Source of the DNA: Primorskyibacter marinus
GTDB taxonomy: Bacteria; Pseudomonadota; Alphaproteobacteria; Rhodobacterales; Rhodobacteraceae
Direction: 5' to 3'
DNA length: 64,000 nucleotides
NCBI RefSeq assembly: GCF_003313245.1
Contig: NZ_QJSD01000003.1
Coordinates: 124,001-188,000 of the forward strand
Of this stretch, positions 26,424 to 35,721 are shown piece by piece (positions within the stretch are counted from its first letter, which is position 1; each line of letters starts with the position of its first letter). The notes below the pieces were generated by a model, which saw only the letters and a list, made by a program, of their open reading frames with translations, was not told the origin of the DNA and made no database searches. The position numbers and the translations under genes were made by a program.

Positions 26424-27083
26424 CTAAAGATGCGTCTGTGCAAACTGGCGATCAGGGGTTTCCAGATGCGGCGTCGCGTTGAACTGTGTCAGCGCAAGAC
26501 CGGTGGATAGCGGCTGCCACGCATGCAGCGACGTGTTCTTGATGGCCAGACAGGCATGCGAAAACGCCGCCATGTCCAGCCGCATCGTCACCCGCATTGC
26601 CATGCCGATCAGCCCGCCCGAGGTCACGACAATGGCCCGGCCGTCACCTGCGGAGATCTCGTGCAGCGCTTCACCGACGCGGTTTTCGAAATTGTCAAAG
26701 CTCTCCGGCGCGCCCTTCAGCATGCCATCTTTCCACGCCCCGAAAAGCTGTGGCAGGTGGTCAATGAACCGTTCGCGGTCCTCTGGCACCGTTTGACCGT
26801 GCTGTTCGGCAAATAGCTGCGCCATGGTGAAATATTCCAGCTCGTTCAGGCGCGGATCGCGGATTGTTTCCGCGACACAATCAGGGTCGATCCCCTTGTT
26901 GGTCTCGACATGCCGCGTCAGCGTCCCGGTATAGCTGCGGGCAAACCGCTCGCCCGATCCGCGCAGATGCGCGCCCAGCCACCGGGCTTGCTGCCAGCCC
27001 AGATCGCTCAGCCGATCATAGTTGCGTTCGTCGCGGGCGGCGGTGTTGGCCTGACCGTGCCGGATCAGAATGACATGCGACAT
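26424..27083 (-). CDS. Histidine phosphatase family protein
   Basis: 219 residues with the branch-1 motif ILIRHGQANTAARD (catalytic His about residue 9), LSDLGWQQARWLGAHLRG and a second catalytic His region near VVTSGGLIGMAMRV. In place of the usual HG the second site reads SGG, so the canonical second active-site His is not evident there. The family includes phosphoglycerate mutases and SixA-like phosphatases. Given the altered second motif, activity should not be assumed. Divergent from the homocysteine methyltransferase gene. Confidence 0.82.
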   Translation of the reverse strand: MSHVILIRHGQANTAARDERNYDRLSDLGWQQARWLGAHLRGSGERFARSYTGTLTRHVETNKGIDPDCVAETIRDPRLNELEYFTMAQLFAEQHGQTVPEDRERFIDHLPQLFGAWKDGMLKGAPESFDNFENRVGEALHEISAGDGRAIVVTSGGLIGMAMRVTMRLDMAAFSHACLAIKNTSLHAWQPLSTGLALTQFNATPHLETPDRQFAQTHL

Positions 27084-27273
27084 ATGGGTGCTCCGTTTCG
27101 TTGCGCTGACGCAATAGGGGAGCGTCGCGCGGAAGGGAAGGGTGGCAAAGGAATCCAGTTTCCGTTTGCGTCCCCACGGTCCGCCGGTGTTATGTCACAC
27201 TCAGCAATCCGTCATGTTGGTTGTGGGTTGCGCTGTCAGCCCGGTGTCGGAACGCGTCCATAAGGAAAGTGCC

Positions 27274-28173
27274 ATGAAACAGGATGTAACGCTTCTGGAT
27301 GGCTCTATCGGGCAAGAGCTGGTCATTCGTTCGGCCGAGCCGCCAACGCCTTTGTGGTCTACCTCTGTCATGGCCGACCATCCGCAGCTTCTGCGAGAAT
27401 TGCACGATGCGTATTTCAATGCGGGTGCCACCGTGGCCACGACCAACAGCTACCCGGTCGTCGCCGACCGTCTGCGCGCGGCGGGGATAGAGGATCAGTT
27501 GGACGCCTTGCTGTACCTTGCGGGCGGCACGGCAGCGGCGGCGCGCGATGCTTATGGGGCAGGGCGCGTGGCCGGTGCGTTGGGGCCACTGGCCGCGTCC
27601 TACCGTCCGGATCTGTGCCCGCCTGCGGCAGAGGCAGCAAAGGCGTATCGCCCCACCGTCGCGGGACTTGCGCCTTTCGTGGATCTGTTCATCGCCGAGA
27701 CCATGTCATCGGTCGATCAGGCCGATGGGGCGCTGCGCGCGATTGCCCGCAGCGGCAAGCCCGCCTGGCTTGCGTTGAGCGTGATGGATGAGGACGGCAC
27801 GCGCCTGCGCTCTGGCGAGCCATTGGAAGAGGTGGCACCGATTGTCGTTCGCCACGCCCCGCAGGCCGTGTTGATCAACTGCACACGGCCTGAATCCGTG
27901 GCCCCCGCGCTGGAAATCCTGCGTGGATTCGGCACGCCGTTCGGTGCCTTTGCCAACGGCTTTGTGCGGATCACGGAGGCGTTCCTGCAAGACCGCCCGA
28001 CAGTGGATGCGCTTCAGGATCGCGTGGATCTGACACCCGCCGCCTATGCCGATTTTGCCATGGGGTGGGTCGATCAGGGTGCCAGTATTGTCGGCGGCTG
28101 CTGCGAGGTTGGTCCTGCCCATATCGCAGAGCTGGCCATGCGGCTGCGTACCGCAGGACACCGCATCGTTTGA
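27274..28173 (+). CDS. Homocysteine S-methyltransferase family protein
   Basis: 299-residue TIM-barrel methyltransferase. The N-terminal LLDGSIGQELV is the family opening. Zinc-binding Cys residues are in INCTRPESV and the double Cys of GGCCEVGPAH. It probably methylates homocysteine to methionine using a methyl donor such as S-methylmethionine or a betaine-type compound. Marine relatives could use dimethylsulfoniopropionate, but nothing here shows that. AAGGAAAG precedes ATG 27274; a GTG-initiated longer frame from 27142 is unlikely. I saw no SAM or SAH riboswitch pattern in the 190-bp upstream gap. Confidence 0.88.
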   Translation: MKQDVTLLDGSIGQELVIRSAEPPTPLWSTSVMADHPQLLRELHDAYFNAGATVATTNSYPVVADRLRAAGIEDQLDALLYLAGGTAAAARDAYGAGRVAGALGPLAASYRPDLCPPAAEAAKAYRPTVAGLAPFVDLFIAETMSSVDQADGALRAIARSGKPAWLALSVMDEDGTRLRSGEPLEEVAPIVVRHAPQAVLINCTRPESVAPALEILRGFGTPFGAFANGFVRITEAFLQDRPTVDALQDRVDLTPAAYADFAMGWVDQGASIVGGCCEVGPAHIAELAMRLRTAGHRIV

Positions 28174-28327
28174 CAGAGAAATGATAATGCCCCGTGCATT
28201 TTTGACACGCTGACGCATTGGGGGCAGGACACAGGTTGTGAGGATGCAGGTGAACAGCGGCGTTATTCCGTGGGGCTGTTGACGGTGCCGCTGGACGCTG
28301 CTGACCATGCGCAGTAAGCACACGGCC

Positions 28328-28975
28328 ATGGCCAGCGATTACACCCCCCCGACCGATCCGCTAAATATCCTGCATGAAGATCATCAGATCCTGGTCGCCG
28401 ACAAGCCAGCGGGCCTGCTGTCTGTGCCGGGCAAGGGCGAACATCTTGCTGACTGCCTGCTTACCCGCTTGCAAGAGGCCTTTCCTCAGACGCTGCTGGT
28501 GCATCGGCTGGATCGTGACACCTCGGGCGTCATGGTATTTGCGCTGACCCCGCATGCGCAACGCCATCTTGGGCTGCAATTTGAGAAGCGCCAGACGAAA
28601 AAGACCTATCTGGCCCGCGTCGCCGGACGGCTGGAGCCAAAAACCGGCACGATTGACCTGCCAATCGGCGTTGACTGGCCAAACCGTCCGCGCCAGATGA
28701 TCGACCATGAAAACGGACGCAATGCGCTGACCGATTGGCGGGTGGTGCGGGCAGATGATACCGAAACCCGCGTCCACCTGATGCCCAAGACGGGGCGGAG
28801 TCACCAATTGCGGGTGCATATGTTGTCGCTCGGCCACCCGATCCTTGGCGATCCGCTTTATGCCGCTGACAGCGTTGCAGAGCATTCCCGCATGATGCTG
28901 CATTCCGAAGAGCTACGTCTGCGTCATCCCGAAGGCGGCATCGGCATGAAATTCCGCAGCCCGGCACCGTTCTAG
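28328..28975 (+). CDS. rluA: RluA-family 23S rRNA/tRNA pseudouridine synthase
   Basis: About 215 residues, the short RluA form without an S4 domain. The catalytic motif VHRLDRDTSGVMVF has Asp62. KKTYLARVAGRLEP, TGRSHQLRVHMLSLGHPILGDPLY and a C-terminal FRSPAPF tail are family hallmarks. It isomerises specific uridines in rRNA and/or tRNA to pseudouridine. An in-frame ATG at 28307 would add seven residues, and neither start has a strong ribosome site. It stands alone between the methyltransferase and the convergent aldehyde dehydrogenase gene. Confidence 0.88.
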   Translation: MASDYTPPTDPLNILHEDHQILVADKPAGLLSVPGKGEHLADCLLTRLQEAFPQTLLVHRLDRDTSGVMVFALTPHAQRHLGLQFEKRQTKKTYLARVAGRLEPKTGTIDLPIGVDWPNRPRQMIDHENGRNALTDWRVVRADDTETRVHLMPKTGRSHQLRVHMLSLGHPILGDPLYAADSVAEHSRMMLHSEELRLRHPEGGIGMKFRSPAPF

Positions 28976-29072
28976 GCACGGCCTGCTTGTGGCGCGCCTT
29001 TGTCCTGCACGGTCCCTGACGCCGTCGCCGCGTAGGACGGGGGCATAACCCCCGTACCGGAACGCGAGTCGT

Positions 29073-30521
29073 TTATTCGGCAGCGTCGTTGGACCAGCCC
29101 CCGACGGCTTTGACCTCCAGGAAATCCTCGATCCCCCAGACGCCGCCTTCGCGGCCATTGCCGGATTGCTTCATGCCGCCAAAAGGTGCCCCGGCACCCC
29201 GGCTTTGGCCGTTCATCTCGACCATGCCGGACCGAAGCTGCCGCGCCAGGCGGTTGGCGCGTGTGCCATCCTGCGTCTGGACATAGTTGGTCAGACCGTA
29301 AGGCGTGTCATTGGCAAGACGAACCGCGTCTTCTTCGGTATCGAACTTCATCATCGACAGGACCGGGCCAAAGATCTCTTCGCGGGCGATGGTCATGTCG
29401 GGCGTCACGTCGGCAAAGACGGTGGGGCGCACGAAAAAGCCCCGGTTCATGCCATCGGGCCGTCCCGGTCCGCCTGCCACCAGCCGTGCACCTTCGTCGA
29501 TGCCCTTCTGGATCAGATCCTGGATCTTGCCGAACTGGGTCTCGTTCACGACCGGCCCGATATGGCGACCCTCTTCCGATGCAGGCCCCACGGTGACGTT
29601 GTTGGCAACCTCTGTTGCGGTTTCGACAGCGCGATCATAGGCGGAGGCCTCGACCATCATCCGGCTGGGCGCGTTACAGCTTTGCCCGGTATTGTTCATC
29701 ATGTGCAACACGCCGCGCTTCACGGCCGTCTCGTCCGCATCGGCGAAAATCAGGTTGGCACCCTTGCCGCCAAGCTCCAGATGCACGCGCTTGAGCGTAT
29801 CGGCGGCGGATTTCGAAATCAGCTTGCCCGCGCGGGTCGAGCCGGTGAAGCTGACCATGTCCACATCCTCATGCGCCGAAAGCTGAGAGCCAACGCCCGC
29901 GCCATCGCCATTCACAAGGTTGAACACGCCTGCCGGGAACCCGGCCGCATCCACCATCTCGGCAAACAGCAGTGCGTTGAGCGGGCTTTCCTCGGACGGC
30001 TTCAGCACCATCGTGCAGCCCGCAACAGCCGCAGCGACCACTTTCAGCGTGACCTGGTTCATCGGCCAGTTCCAGGGGGTGATCAACGCCGCCACGCCCA
30101 CCGGTTCATAGATGATACGGTCGTTCGGCGATTTGTCGTTGAGCTTGCGGACGAAATCGAATTCCTTCGCGGCCCGGATGAAATTCTGGGTGTGGAAGGT
30201 TCCCGCGCCAACCTGTTGGCTGCGCGCCATGTCAATCGGCGCGCCCATCTCGACGCTCATGGCCTGTGCCATTTCTTCCGCACGGTCGTTGTAGATCTCC
30301 AGCAGCTTCTCGACCAACGCGATGCGCTGCGCGGGATCGGTGGCCATCCAATCGGGAAAGGCAGCCCTGGCGGCGGCGACGGCGGCATCGGTGTCAGCCT
30401 GCCCCCCCAGCGAGATCACCGCGCAGGGTTCCTCGGTCGTGGGGTTGATGACCTGGTGATCGCGGCCTTCTTTCGGGTCTACCCATTCACCGTTGATGTA
30501 GAATTGTCTTTTCTCGATCAT
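29073..30521 (-). CDS. Aldehyde dehydrogenase family protein
   Basis: 482-residue NAD(P)-dependent dehydrogenase that oxidises an aldehyde to the acid. It has PWNWPMNQVTLKVVAAAVAG with VLKPSEESP (NAD-binding), FTGSTRAGK, the catalytic Glu in LELGGKGANL (E249), the catalytic Cys in NTGQSCNAPSRM (C282) and EEIFGPVLS. Length is standard. AGGAGG lies seven bases before ATG 30519-30521. The closest named subfamily and substrate cannot be settled by eye. Divergent from the peroxiredoxin gene across a 135-bp gap with a strong inverted repeat. Confidence 0.92.
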   Translation of the reverse strand: MIEKRQFYINGEWVDPKEGRDHQVINPTTEEPCAVISLGGQADTDAAVAAARAAFPDWMATDPAQRIALVEKLLEIYNDRAEEMAQAMSVEMGAPIDMARSQQVGAGTFHTQNFIRAAKEFDFVRKLNDKSPNDRIIYEPVGVAALITPWNWPMNQVTLKVVAAAVAGCTMVLKPSEESPLNALLFAEMVDAAGFPAGVFNLVNGDGAGVGSQLSAHEDVDMVSFTGSTRAGKLISKSAADTLKRVHLELGGKGANLIFADADETAVKRGVLHMMNNTGQSCNAPSRMMVEASAYDRAVETATEVANNVTVGPASEEGRHIGPVVNETQFGKIQDLIQKGIDEGARLVAGGPGRPDGMNRGFFVRPTVFADVTPDMTIAREEIFGPVLSMMKFDTEEDAVRLANDTPYGLTNYVQTQDGTRANRLARQLRSGMVEMNGQSRGAGAPFGGMKQSGNGREGGVWGIEDFLEVKAVGGWSNDAAE

Positions 30522-30570
30522 TGCTTGACCTCCTGATTTTCCGCGGCACTCTGTCACTGCAAGACATAAC

Positions 30571-30601
30571 CCGCAAGCGGCCGGTTTTAACCCGGCTGCG
30601 G
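30571..30601. promoter_or_regulatory. Inverted repeat between aldehyde dehydrogenase and peroxiredoxin genes
   Basis: CCGCA (30571-30575) and TGCGG (30597-30601) enclose GCCGG (30580-30584) and CCGGC (30592-30596), giving a nested symmetric element in the divergent promoter. It could be an operator for a regulator serving one or both genes. AT-rich GATAAATATATC lies just to its right, toward the peroxiredoxin gene. Confidence 0.35.
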
Positions 30602-30656
30602 ATAAATATATCATTGCTACAACGTTTCGCCTTCACACCCGCAAAGGAGTTTCCTC

Positions 30657-31310
30657 ATGGGCTTGCGCATCAACGATACAGTGCCTGATTTCACAGCAGA
30701 AACCGATCACGGAACCATTCAGTTCCATGACTGGATCGGTGACAACTGGGCAATCCTGTTCAGTCATCCCAAGGATTTCACCCCGGTCTGCACGACCGAG
30801 TTCGGGGCCGTTGCTCAGCTTGCCGAGGAATGGGAAAAGCGCGGCACCAAGGTGATCGGCGTGTCCGTCGATGGCGTCGAAGAGCATAAGGGCTGGAAGA
30901 AAGACATCGAGAAGGTCGCGGGCACCGATGCCGGGTTCCCGATCATCGCCGATGAGGGGCTGGAAGTGTCCAAAGCCTTCGACATGCTGCCTGCCGAGGC
31001 CTATATGCCCGATGGCCGCACCCCGAATGACAGTGCCACCGTGCGCGCCGTCTTCATCATCGGACCGGACAAGCAGCTGAAACTGTCGATGACCTACCCG
31101 ATGAATGTGGGCCGCAACTTTGCCGAAGTGCTGCGCGCGCTGGACGGGTTGCAGACAGCGGCAAAGCATACGGTCGCGACTCCGGCCAACTGGAATGTCG
31201 GCGATGACGTCGTCATCCCCACCAGCTTTGACGAGGCTGCCGCGAAAGAGAAGTTCGGAGAGTTCAAGACCGTCCTTCCCTATCTGCGCATGGCCAAGAC
31301 ACCGAGCTAA
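30657..31310 (+). CDS. 1-Cys peroxiredoxin (Prx6 type)
   Basis: 217 residues, standard for the Prx6 group. The peroxidatic Cys is C45 in HPKDFTPVCTTEFG, and no second Cys exists in the protein, so it must be reduced by an external thiol. The C-terminal extension (KHTVATPANWNVGDDVVIPT and a final helix) is the Prx6 dimer arm. It reduces hydrogen peroxide and organic hydroperoxides. AAAGGAG precedes the ATG by seven bases. Followed by a strong terminator, so it is probably a single-gene unit. Confidence 0.95.
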   Translation: MGLRINDTVPDFTAETDHGTIQFHDWIGDNWAILFSHPKDFTPVCTTEFGAVAQLAEEWEKRGTKVIGVSVDGVEEHKGWKKDIEKVAGTDAGFPIIADEGLEVSKAFDMLPAEAYMPDGRTPNDSATVRAVFIIGPDKQLKLSMTYPMNVGRNFAEVLRALDGLQTAAKHTVATPANWNVGDDVVIPTSFDEAAAKEKFGEFKTVLPYLRMAKTPS

Positions 31311-31329
31311 ACCAAGTGTGACCTGACCG

Positions 31330-31367
31330 GCCCGAAGCGCGCAGAGAAGCACGCTTCGGGCTGTTTT
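31330..31367 (+). terminator. Terminator of the peroxiredoxin gene
   Basis: GCCCGAAGCG (31330-31339) pairs perfectly with CGCTTCGGGC (31352-31361), followed by TGTTTT. Confidence 0.85.
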
Positions 31368-31433
31368 GTATTGTGATTGCGGCATCGCCCTGATTCTATC
31401 CTCCGACCGATTGGGCCCACACGGAGGAACGCA

Positions 31434-32474
31434 ATGACACGCGACAGCATGCAGCTTGGCGATGCGACGATCGCACCGGGAACGCGCCAGACGGTGGATC
31501 TGCCGGTCAGCGTGTTGTCGGATCACACGCCGGTCAATATGTCTGCGCATGTCATTCACGGGCGCAAGGATGGTCCGGTGATGTTCGTGTCGGCGCTGGT
31601 ACATGGGGATGAGGTGATCGGCGCAGAGATCGTGCGTCGTCTGTTGCGCGCGGCCCCGGTGCAACGTCTGTCCGGCACGCTGATCGCGGTGCCGATCGTG
31701 AACGCATACGGGTTCATTTCGCAATCGCGCTATCTGCCCGACCGTCGCGACCTGAACCGCTCTTTTCCCGGCCATTCCGAAGGATCACTGGCCGCGCGAC
31801 TGGCGCATCTGTTTCTGACCGAGATCGTTCAACGCTGCGATGTGGGCATTGACCTGCATTCTGCCGCTGTGGGCCGCACCAACCTGCCGCAGATCCGTCT
31901 GACGCCCGGCAATGACCGGCTGCGCGAATTGGGCGAGGCTTTTGCCGCCCCGGTCACCATGACATCGAAACTGCGCGATGGTTCGCTGCGGCAAGAGGCA
32001 GAGGCGCTTGGCGTTGACGTGTTGCTATACGAGGCGGGCGAGGGCCTGCGTTTTGACGAATATGCCGCGCGGGCAGGGGTGTCCGGCATCCTGCGGGTCA
32101 TGCACAGGCTTGGCATGGTCGGGGCAAAAGGCGTGCCCCGTGCACGACGCCAGCCCGTCTATTGCGAGCGGTCAAGCTGGTCTCGGGCACCTATGGGCGG
32201 TTTGCTGCGGACGTTGAAGGCCAGTGGAGACTATGTCGAAGAGGGCGCGGTTCTGGGTCTGATCTCTGACCCGTTCGGCGAGGCCGAGACCGAAGTGATC
32301 GCCGATGCGCCGGGCATCGTGATCGGCCGAACCAACCTGCCGATTGTCAACGAGGGCGACGCGCTGTTTCACATCGGATTGGCGAAGAAGATCGCCCATG
32401 CCGAAGCCGCGTCGCAAGGCATTGCCGAGACGATGGACGCAGCACCGCTGTTTGATGAGGACGAGATTATCTGA
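31434..32474 (+). CDS. Succinylglutamate desuccinylase/aspartoacylase (AstE/AspA) family protein
   Basis: 346-residue M14-type zinc deacylase. The first zinc motif is ALVHGDEVIGAE and the third zinc His is in GIDLHSAA. The substrate-side Arg is in DRRDLNRSFPG and a catalytic-region Glu in LLYEAGEGLRF. The last 80 residues form a beta-rich tail (GGLLRTLKASGDYVEEG) resembling a lipoyl-like barrel, common in this subfamily. It removes acyl groups from N-acyl amino acids; DoeB of ectoine breakdown belongs to the same family. GGAGG is well placed before the ATG. No pathway partners adjoin it. Confidence 0.87.
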   Translation: MTRDSMQLGDATIAPGTRQTVDLPVSVLSDHTPVNMSAHVIHGRKDGPVMFVSALVHGDEVIGAEIVRRLLRAAPVQRLSGTLIAVPIVNAYGFISQSRYLPDRRDLNRSFPGHSEGSLAARLAHLFLTEIVQRCDVGIDLHSAAVGRTNLPQIRLTPGNDRLRELGEAFAAPVTMTSKLRDGSLRQEAEALGVDVLLYEAGEGLRFDEYAARAGVSGILRVMHRLGMVGAKGVPRARRQPVYCERSSWSRAPMGGLLRTLKASGDYVEEGAVLGLISDPFGEAETEVIADAPGIVIGRTNLPIVNEGDALFHIGLAKKIAHAEAASQGIAETMDAAPLFDEDEII

Positions 32475-32707
32475 ACGCGCGGAGGTGGATTTAAGACGAC
32501 CAGCAAGCCGATATTCATTGTTGTGGAAGTGTTTGGCCCCGGCGTGCCTTCCGGGACCAATGGCGCGCCCTTCCCTTGGGTGGAAGATTGCGCCGGTATC
32601 CTGCTGAGTGTTGGCAGACAACATGGCAGCATTTTCGAACATGAGTTCTGCCCCAACGTTGCGATGATTTGGTTAGCAAAGGGTTAGAAAACCGCATCCG
32701 TCGATGC

Positions 32708-32739
32708 AAAAAGGCCCCGGTTTTTCCACCGGGGCCTTT
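32708..32739 (-). terminator. Terminator of pnp
   Basis: AAAGGCCCCGG (32710-32720) pairs perfectly with CCGGGGCCTTT (32729-32739). On the minus strand the stem is followed by a T-run. It ends 24 bp after the pnp stop. Confidence 0.88.
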
Positions 32740-32762
32740 CGTGTCACTCAAACGGAGCGGCT

Positions 32763-34907
32763 TCAGCCGTCGGCGTTTTCGTTCTTTTTCTCTTCGACGA
32801 CCTCTTCGCCGGTTTCCTGATCGACCATCTTCATCGCCAGACGCACCTTGCCGCGATCGTCAAAGCCCAACAGCTTGACGAACACTTCCTGGCCTTCCTT
32901 CAGAACGTCCGAAGGATGGTTCAGGCGGCGGTTTTCGATCTGGCTGACATGCACAAGGCCGTCACGCTTGCCGAAGAAGTTCACGAAGGCACCGAAATCG
33001 ACGATCTTCACGACCTTGCCCTTGTAAACCTTGCCCTCTTCCGGCTCTGCCACGATCGAATGGATCATGTCATAGGCTTTCTGGATCGCTTCGCCATTGG
33101 GCGATGCGATCTTGATGATGCCGTCATCGTTGATGTCGACCTTGGCACCCGACACTTCAACGATCTCGCGGATAACCTTGCCGCCGGACCCGATCACTTC
33201 GCGGATCTTGTCGGTGGGGATCTGCATGGTCTCGATGCGCGGCGCGTGGACAGAGAATTCCGCAGCACCGGTCAGCGCCTTGGACATCTCGCCCAGGATG
33301 TGCATCCGGCCGTCCTTGGCTTGCGCCAGGGCTTTCTGCATGATCTCGGGCGTGATGCCCGCAACCTTGATGTCCATTTGCAGCGACGTGATACCGTTTT
33401 CAGTACCCGCAACCTTGAAGTCCATGTCGCCGAGGTGATCCTCGTCGCCAAGAATGTCGGTCAGGATCGCGTAAGAGCCGTCATCCTCAAGGATCAGACC
33501 CATCGCAACGCCGGCAACAGCCGATTTCAGCGGAACGCCCGCATCCATCATCGACAGCGAGCCGCCGCAGACCGACGCCATCGAGCTGGAGCCGTTGGAT
33601 TCGGTGATCTCCGACACGATACGGATCGTGTAGGGGAAATCCGTCGCGGCAGGCAGAACCGCCTGAAGCGCGCGCCAAGCCAATTTACCGTGGCCAATCT
33701 CACGACGGCCCGGTCCGGACACGCGGCCCACTTCGCCCACCGAATAGGGGGGGAAGTTGTAATGCAGCATGAAATTCGACTTGTAGGTGCCGTGCAGCGC
33801 GTCGATCATCTGTTCGTCGTCGCCGGTGCCCAGCGTGGTCACGACAAGACCTTGCGTCTCACCACGGGTGAACAGGGCAGAGCCATGCGTCCGCGGCAGG
33901 AAACCGGTTTCGCTGACAATCGGGCGGACGGTGTCCAGTGCGCGTCCGTCGATGCGCTTGCCTGTCTTGACGACATCGCCGCGCAGAACCGACGCTTCCA
34001 GCTTTTTCAGCGCGGAACCGAGGTTCGCATCCTCAAGCTGCTCTTCACTCAGGGCCGCCTTGATCGCGTCCTTGGCATCGGCAACGGCTGTGGTGCGTTC
34101 CTGCTTGTCGGTGATCGCATAAGCGGCACGGATCTTGTCCTCGCCCGCCGCCTTGATCGCAGCATAAAGGTCCGAGTAATCCGGTGCCTGGAAGTCGAAC
34201 GGCTCTTTTGCCGCCTCTTCGGCCAGGCTGATGATCAGGTCGACCACCGGCTGGATCTGCTCATGCGCGAAAGTGACGGCGCCCAGCATTTCCTCTTCGG
34301 ACAGCTCATAGGCTTCCGATTCCACCATCATCACGGCATCTTTGGTGCCGGCAACAATCAGGTCGAGCCGCTGCTCGGGATTGTTGCGCAGGTTCTGCAT
34401 GTCCTCGACTTCGGGGTTGAGGATGTAATCGCCATCCACATAACCCACGCGGCAGCCGGCAATCGGGCCCATGAACGGCGCGCCGGAAATGGTCAGGGCC
34501 GCAGAGGCCGCGATCATCGCAACCACGTCGGGGTCGTTGACCAGATCGTGGCTAAGGACGGTGCACATCACCAGAACTTCATGCTTGAAGCCCGGAACAA
34601 ACAGCGGGCGGATCGGACGGTCGATCAGGCGCGCGGTCAGCGTTTCCTTCTCGGTCGGACGCGCTTCGCGCTTGAAGAAGCCGCCGGGCACTTTGCCCGC
34701 AGCGTAGTATTTTTCCTGGTAATGCACGGTCAGCGGAAAGAAGTCCTGACCGGGCTTGGGCGCCTTTGCGAAGGTGACGTTGGCCATCACGCTTGTTTCG
34801 CCCAAAGTGGCGATGACCGTGCCATCCGCCTGACGGGCAACCTTGCCCGTTTCCAGTGTCAGCGTTTCCTCGCCCCACTGCATTGATTTCGTCGTTACAT
34901 TAAACAT
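32763..34907 (-). CDS. pnp: Polyribonucleotide nucleotidyltransferase (PNPase)
   Basis: 714 residues, normal length. It degrades RNA 3' to 5' phosphorolytically as a trimeric ring. There are two RNase PH domains: the first ends near residue 140, and the second has [20 protein letters not shown] and [18 protein letters not shown] linking helical domain lies between them. A KH domain follows ([17 protein letters not shown], about 560-610), then S1 ([20 protein letters not shown], about 625-695) and an acidic Glu/Asn tail. ATG 34905-34907 with CAGGAAAC upstream is the family start. It belongs with rpsO upstream, but about 810 bp separate them. Confidence 0.97.
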   Translation of the reverse strand: MFNVTTKSMQWGEETLTLETGKVARQADGTVIATLGETSVMANVTFAKAPKPGQDFFPLTVHYQEKYYAAGKVPGGFFKREARPTEKETLTARLIDRPIRPLFVPGFKHEVLVMCTVLSHDLVNDPDVVAMIAASAALTISGAPFMGPIAGCRVGYVDGDYILNPEVEDMQNLRNNPEQRLDLIVAGTKDAVMMVESEAYELSEEEMLGAVTFAHEQIQPVVDLIISLAEEAAKEPFDFQAPDYSDLYAAIKAAGEDKIRAAYAITDKQERTTAVADAKDAIKAALSEEQLEDANLGSALKKLEASVLRGDVVKTGKRIDGRALDTVRPIVSETGFLPRTHGSALFTRGETQGLVVTTLGTGDDEQMIDALHGTYKSNFMLHYNFPPYSVGEVGRVSGPGRREIGHGKLAWRALQAVLPAATDFPYTIRIVSEITESNGSSSMASVCGGSLSMMDAGVPLKSAVAGVAMGLILEDDGSYAILTDILGDEDHLGDMDFKVAGTENGITSLQMDIKVAGITPEIMQKALAQAKDGRMHILGEMSKALTGAAEFSVHAPRIETMQIPTDKIREVIGSGGKVIREIVEVSGAKVDINDDGIIKIASPNGEAIQKAYDMIHSIVAEPEEGKVYKGKVVKIVDFGAFVNFFGKRDGLVHVSQIENRRLNHPSDVLKEGQEVFVKLLGFDDRGKVRLAMKMVDQETGEEVVEEKKNENADG

Positions 34908-34922
34908 ATATCGTTTCCTGTA

Positions 34923-34951
34923 GGGAGCACTCCCGGCCCTCCGGGTCTCCC
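34923..34951 (-). promoter_or_regulatory. pnp leader stem-loop
   Basis: On the minus strand, GGGAG/CTCCC (34947-34951 with 34923-34927) enclose CCCGG/CCGGG (34941-34945 with 34932-34936). The two-tier hairpin ends 15 bases before the pnp ATG. In E. coli a leader hairpin cut by RNase III controls pnp; this one sits in a comparable place. Confidence 0.4.
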
Positions 34952-35285
34952 GATTGCATAGCGGCCCCATTGCCGCCGACCCCATCATCATCGCATGCGC
35001 CAGGGTCAGGGCGTCACGTCTCAGATGCGCGGGCCATACATCAAGCGAGGCTTGATGGGAAGGGTTCATCGAAAGAGAGGCTTCAAAGGGCTTTGTGTCA
35101 GGCGCGGCGTGACAAGGATTGGGGCGGCATTGCCAACTACACTTGTCCGCTGGCTGGTTTCATGCGGTCGCGCTATGAGCATCTGCAAAGCTCGCAGTCA
35201 GAAGGTTCTGTATGCGTTTGATCCAGCGCAAGCTTCTGTAGTGCTTTGCCAAGGCGTATAATCAGCGAGTCGCTGGAGCCTGCCA
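34952..35285. other. Gene-free spacer between pnp and the UspA remnant
   Basis: This 334-bp spacer has no convincing gene; short frames on both strands lack family features. It contains one perfect hairpin, CATCAAGC (35039-35046) with GCTTGATG (35050-35057) over a 3-base loop. Part of a lost N-terminus of the neighbouring stress-protein gene may have lain here, but I cannot recognise it. Confidence 0.5.
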
Positions 35286-35540
35286 ATGCATGAACGTATC
35301 GATGCGCTTGGCAAGCCGGTTATGGAAAAGGCGCAGGCTTGGGCCAAGGACGCCGGGCACGAAGCGGACGCGACCAGTCTCCTGACCGGTGACACGACCG
35401 AGTCCATCCTCGGTTACGCCGAGCAGAACGGCGTGGACCTGATCGTTTCGGAAAGCCGTGGTCTTGGAAACCTCCGCGGCCTTCTACAGGGCGAATATCT
35501 CGCAGTAGCTAACTGCGCATTCGTCCTGTCCCGTTCTGAC
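35286..35540 (+). pseudogene. Universal stress protein (UspA) C-terminal remnant
   Basis: From ATG 35286 the frame encodes about 85 residues that match the second half of a UspA domain: ESILGYAEQNGVDLIVSESR, then GLGNLRGLLQGEYLAVANCA. The first 55-60 residues of the domain, with the nucleotide-contacting first strand, are absent; an in-frame stop lies at 35259-35261. The nucleotide-binding loop normally ends GS or GT but here reads GE. The frame runs on to 35747 as non-family sequence overlapping the end of rpsO. It lies opposite in strand to rpsO and pnp, which it separates. Most likely a decayed gene. Confidence 0.65.
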
Positions 35541-35641
35541 GGTCAGATAAACGATCTTGTGCAGATGTCGGAACGGCGGTCGGATGGGGTTTTTATCGCC
35601 GTTTTGATGCCACGCCTGACTTTCGGGGGGCGCTGTCAAGC

Positions 35642-35667
35642 AAACGCCCGCGCGGCGGCGGGCGTTT
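35642..35667 (-). terminator. Hairpin downstream of rpsO
   Basis: AAACGCCCGC (35642-35651) pairs perfectly with GCGGGCGTTT (35658-35667), about 55 bp past the rpsO stop. The minus-strand T-run is short. It probably ends or stabilises the rpsO transcript, implying that pnp may have its own promoter. Confidence 0.6.
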
Positions 35668-35721
35668 CCAATAGCAAATCCAGATTACGTCCGCTCGGCG
35701 AAGTGCCGACGGGGGCGTGCC

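Noticed and set aside
27084-27273. Possible SAM or SAH riboswitch upstream of the homocysteine methyltransferase gene
   Set aside because: I looked for the conserved cores of these riboswitches and found none.
32916-34886. A 656-codon open frame antisense to pnp
   Set aside because: Long shadow frames are common opposite GC-rich coding DNA. pnp is certain and the antisense protein has a His/Arg/Gly-rich composition with no family features.
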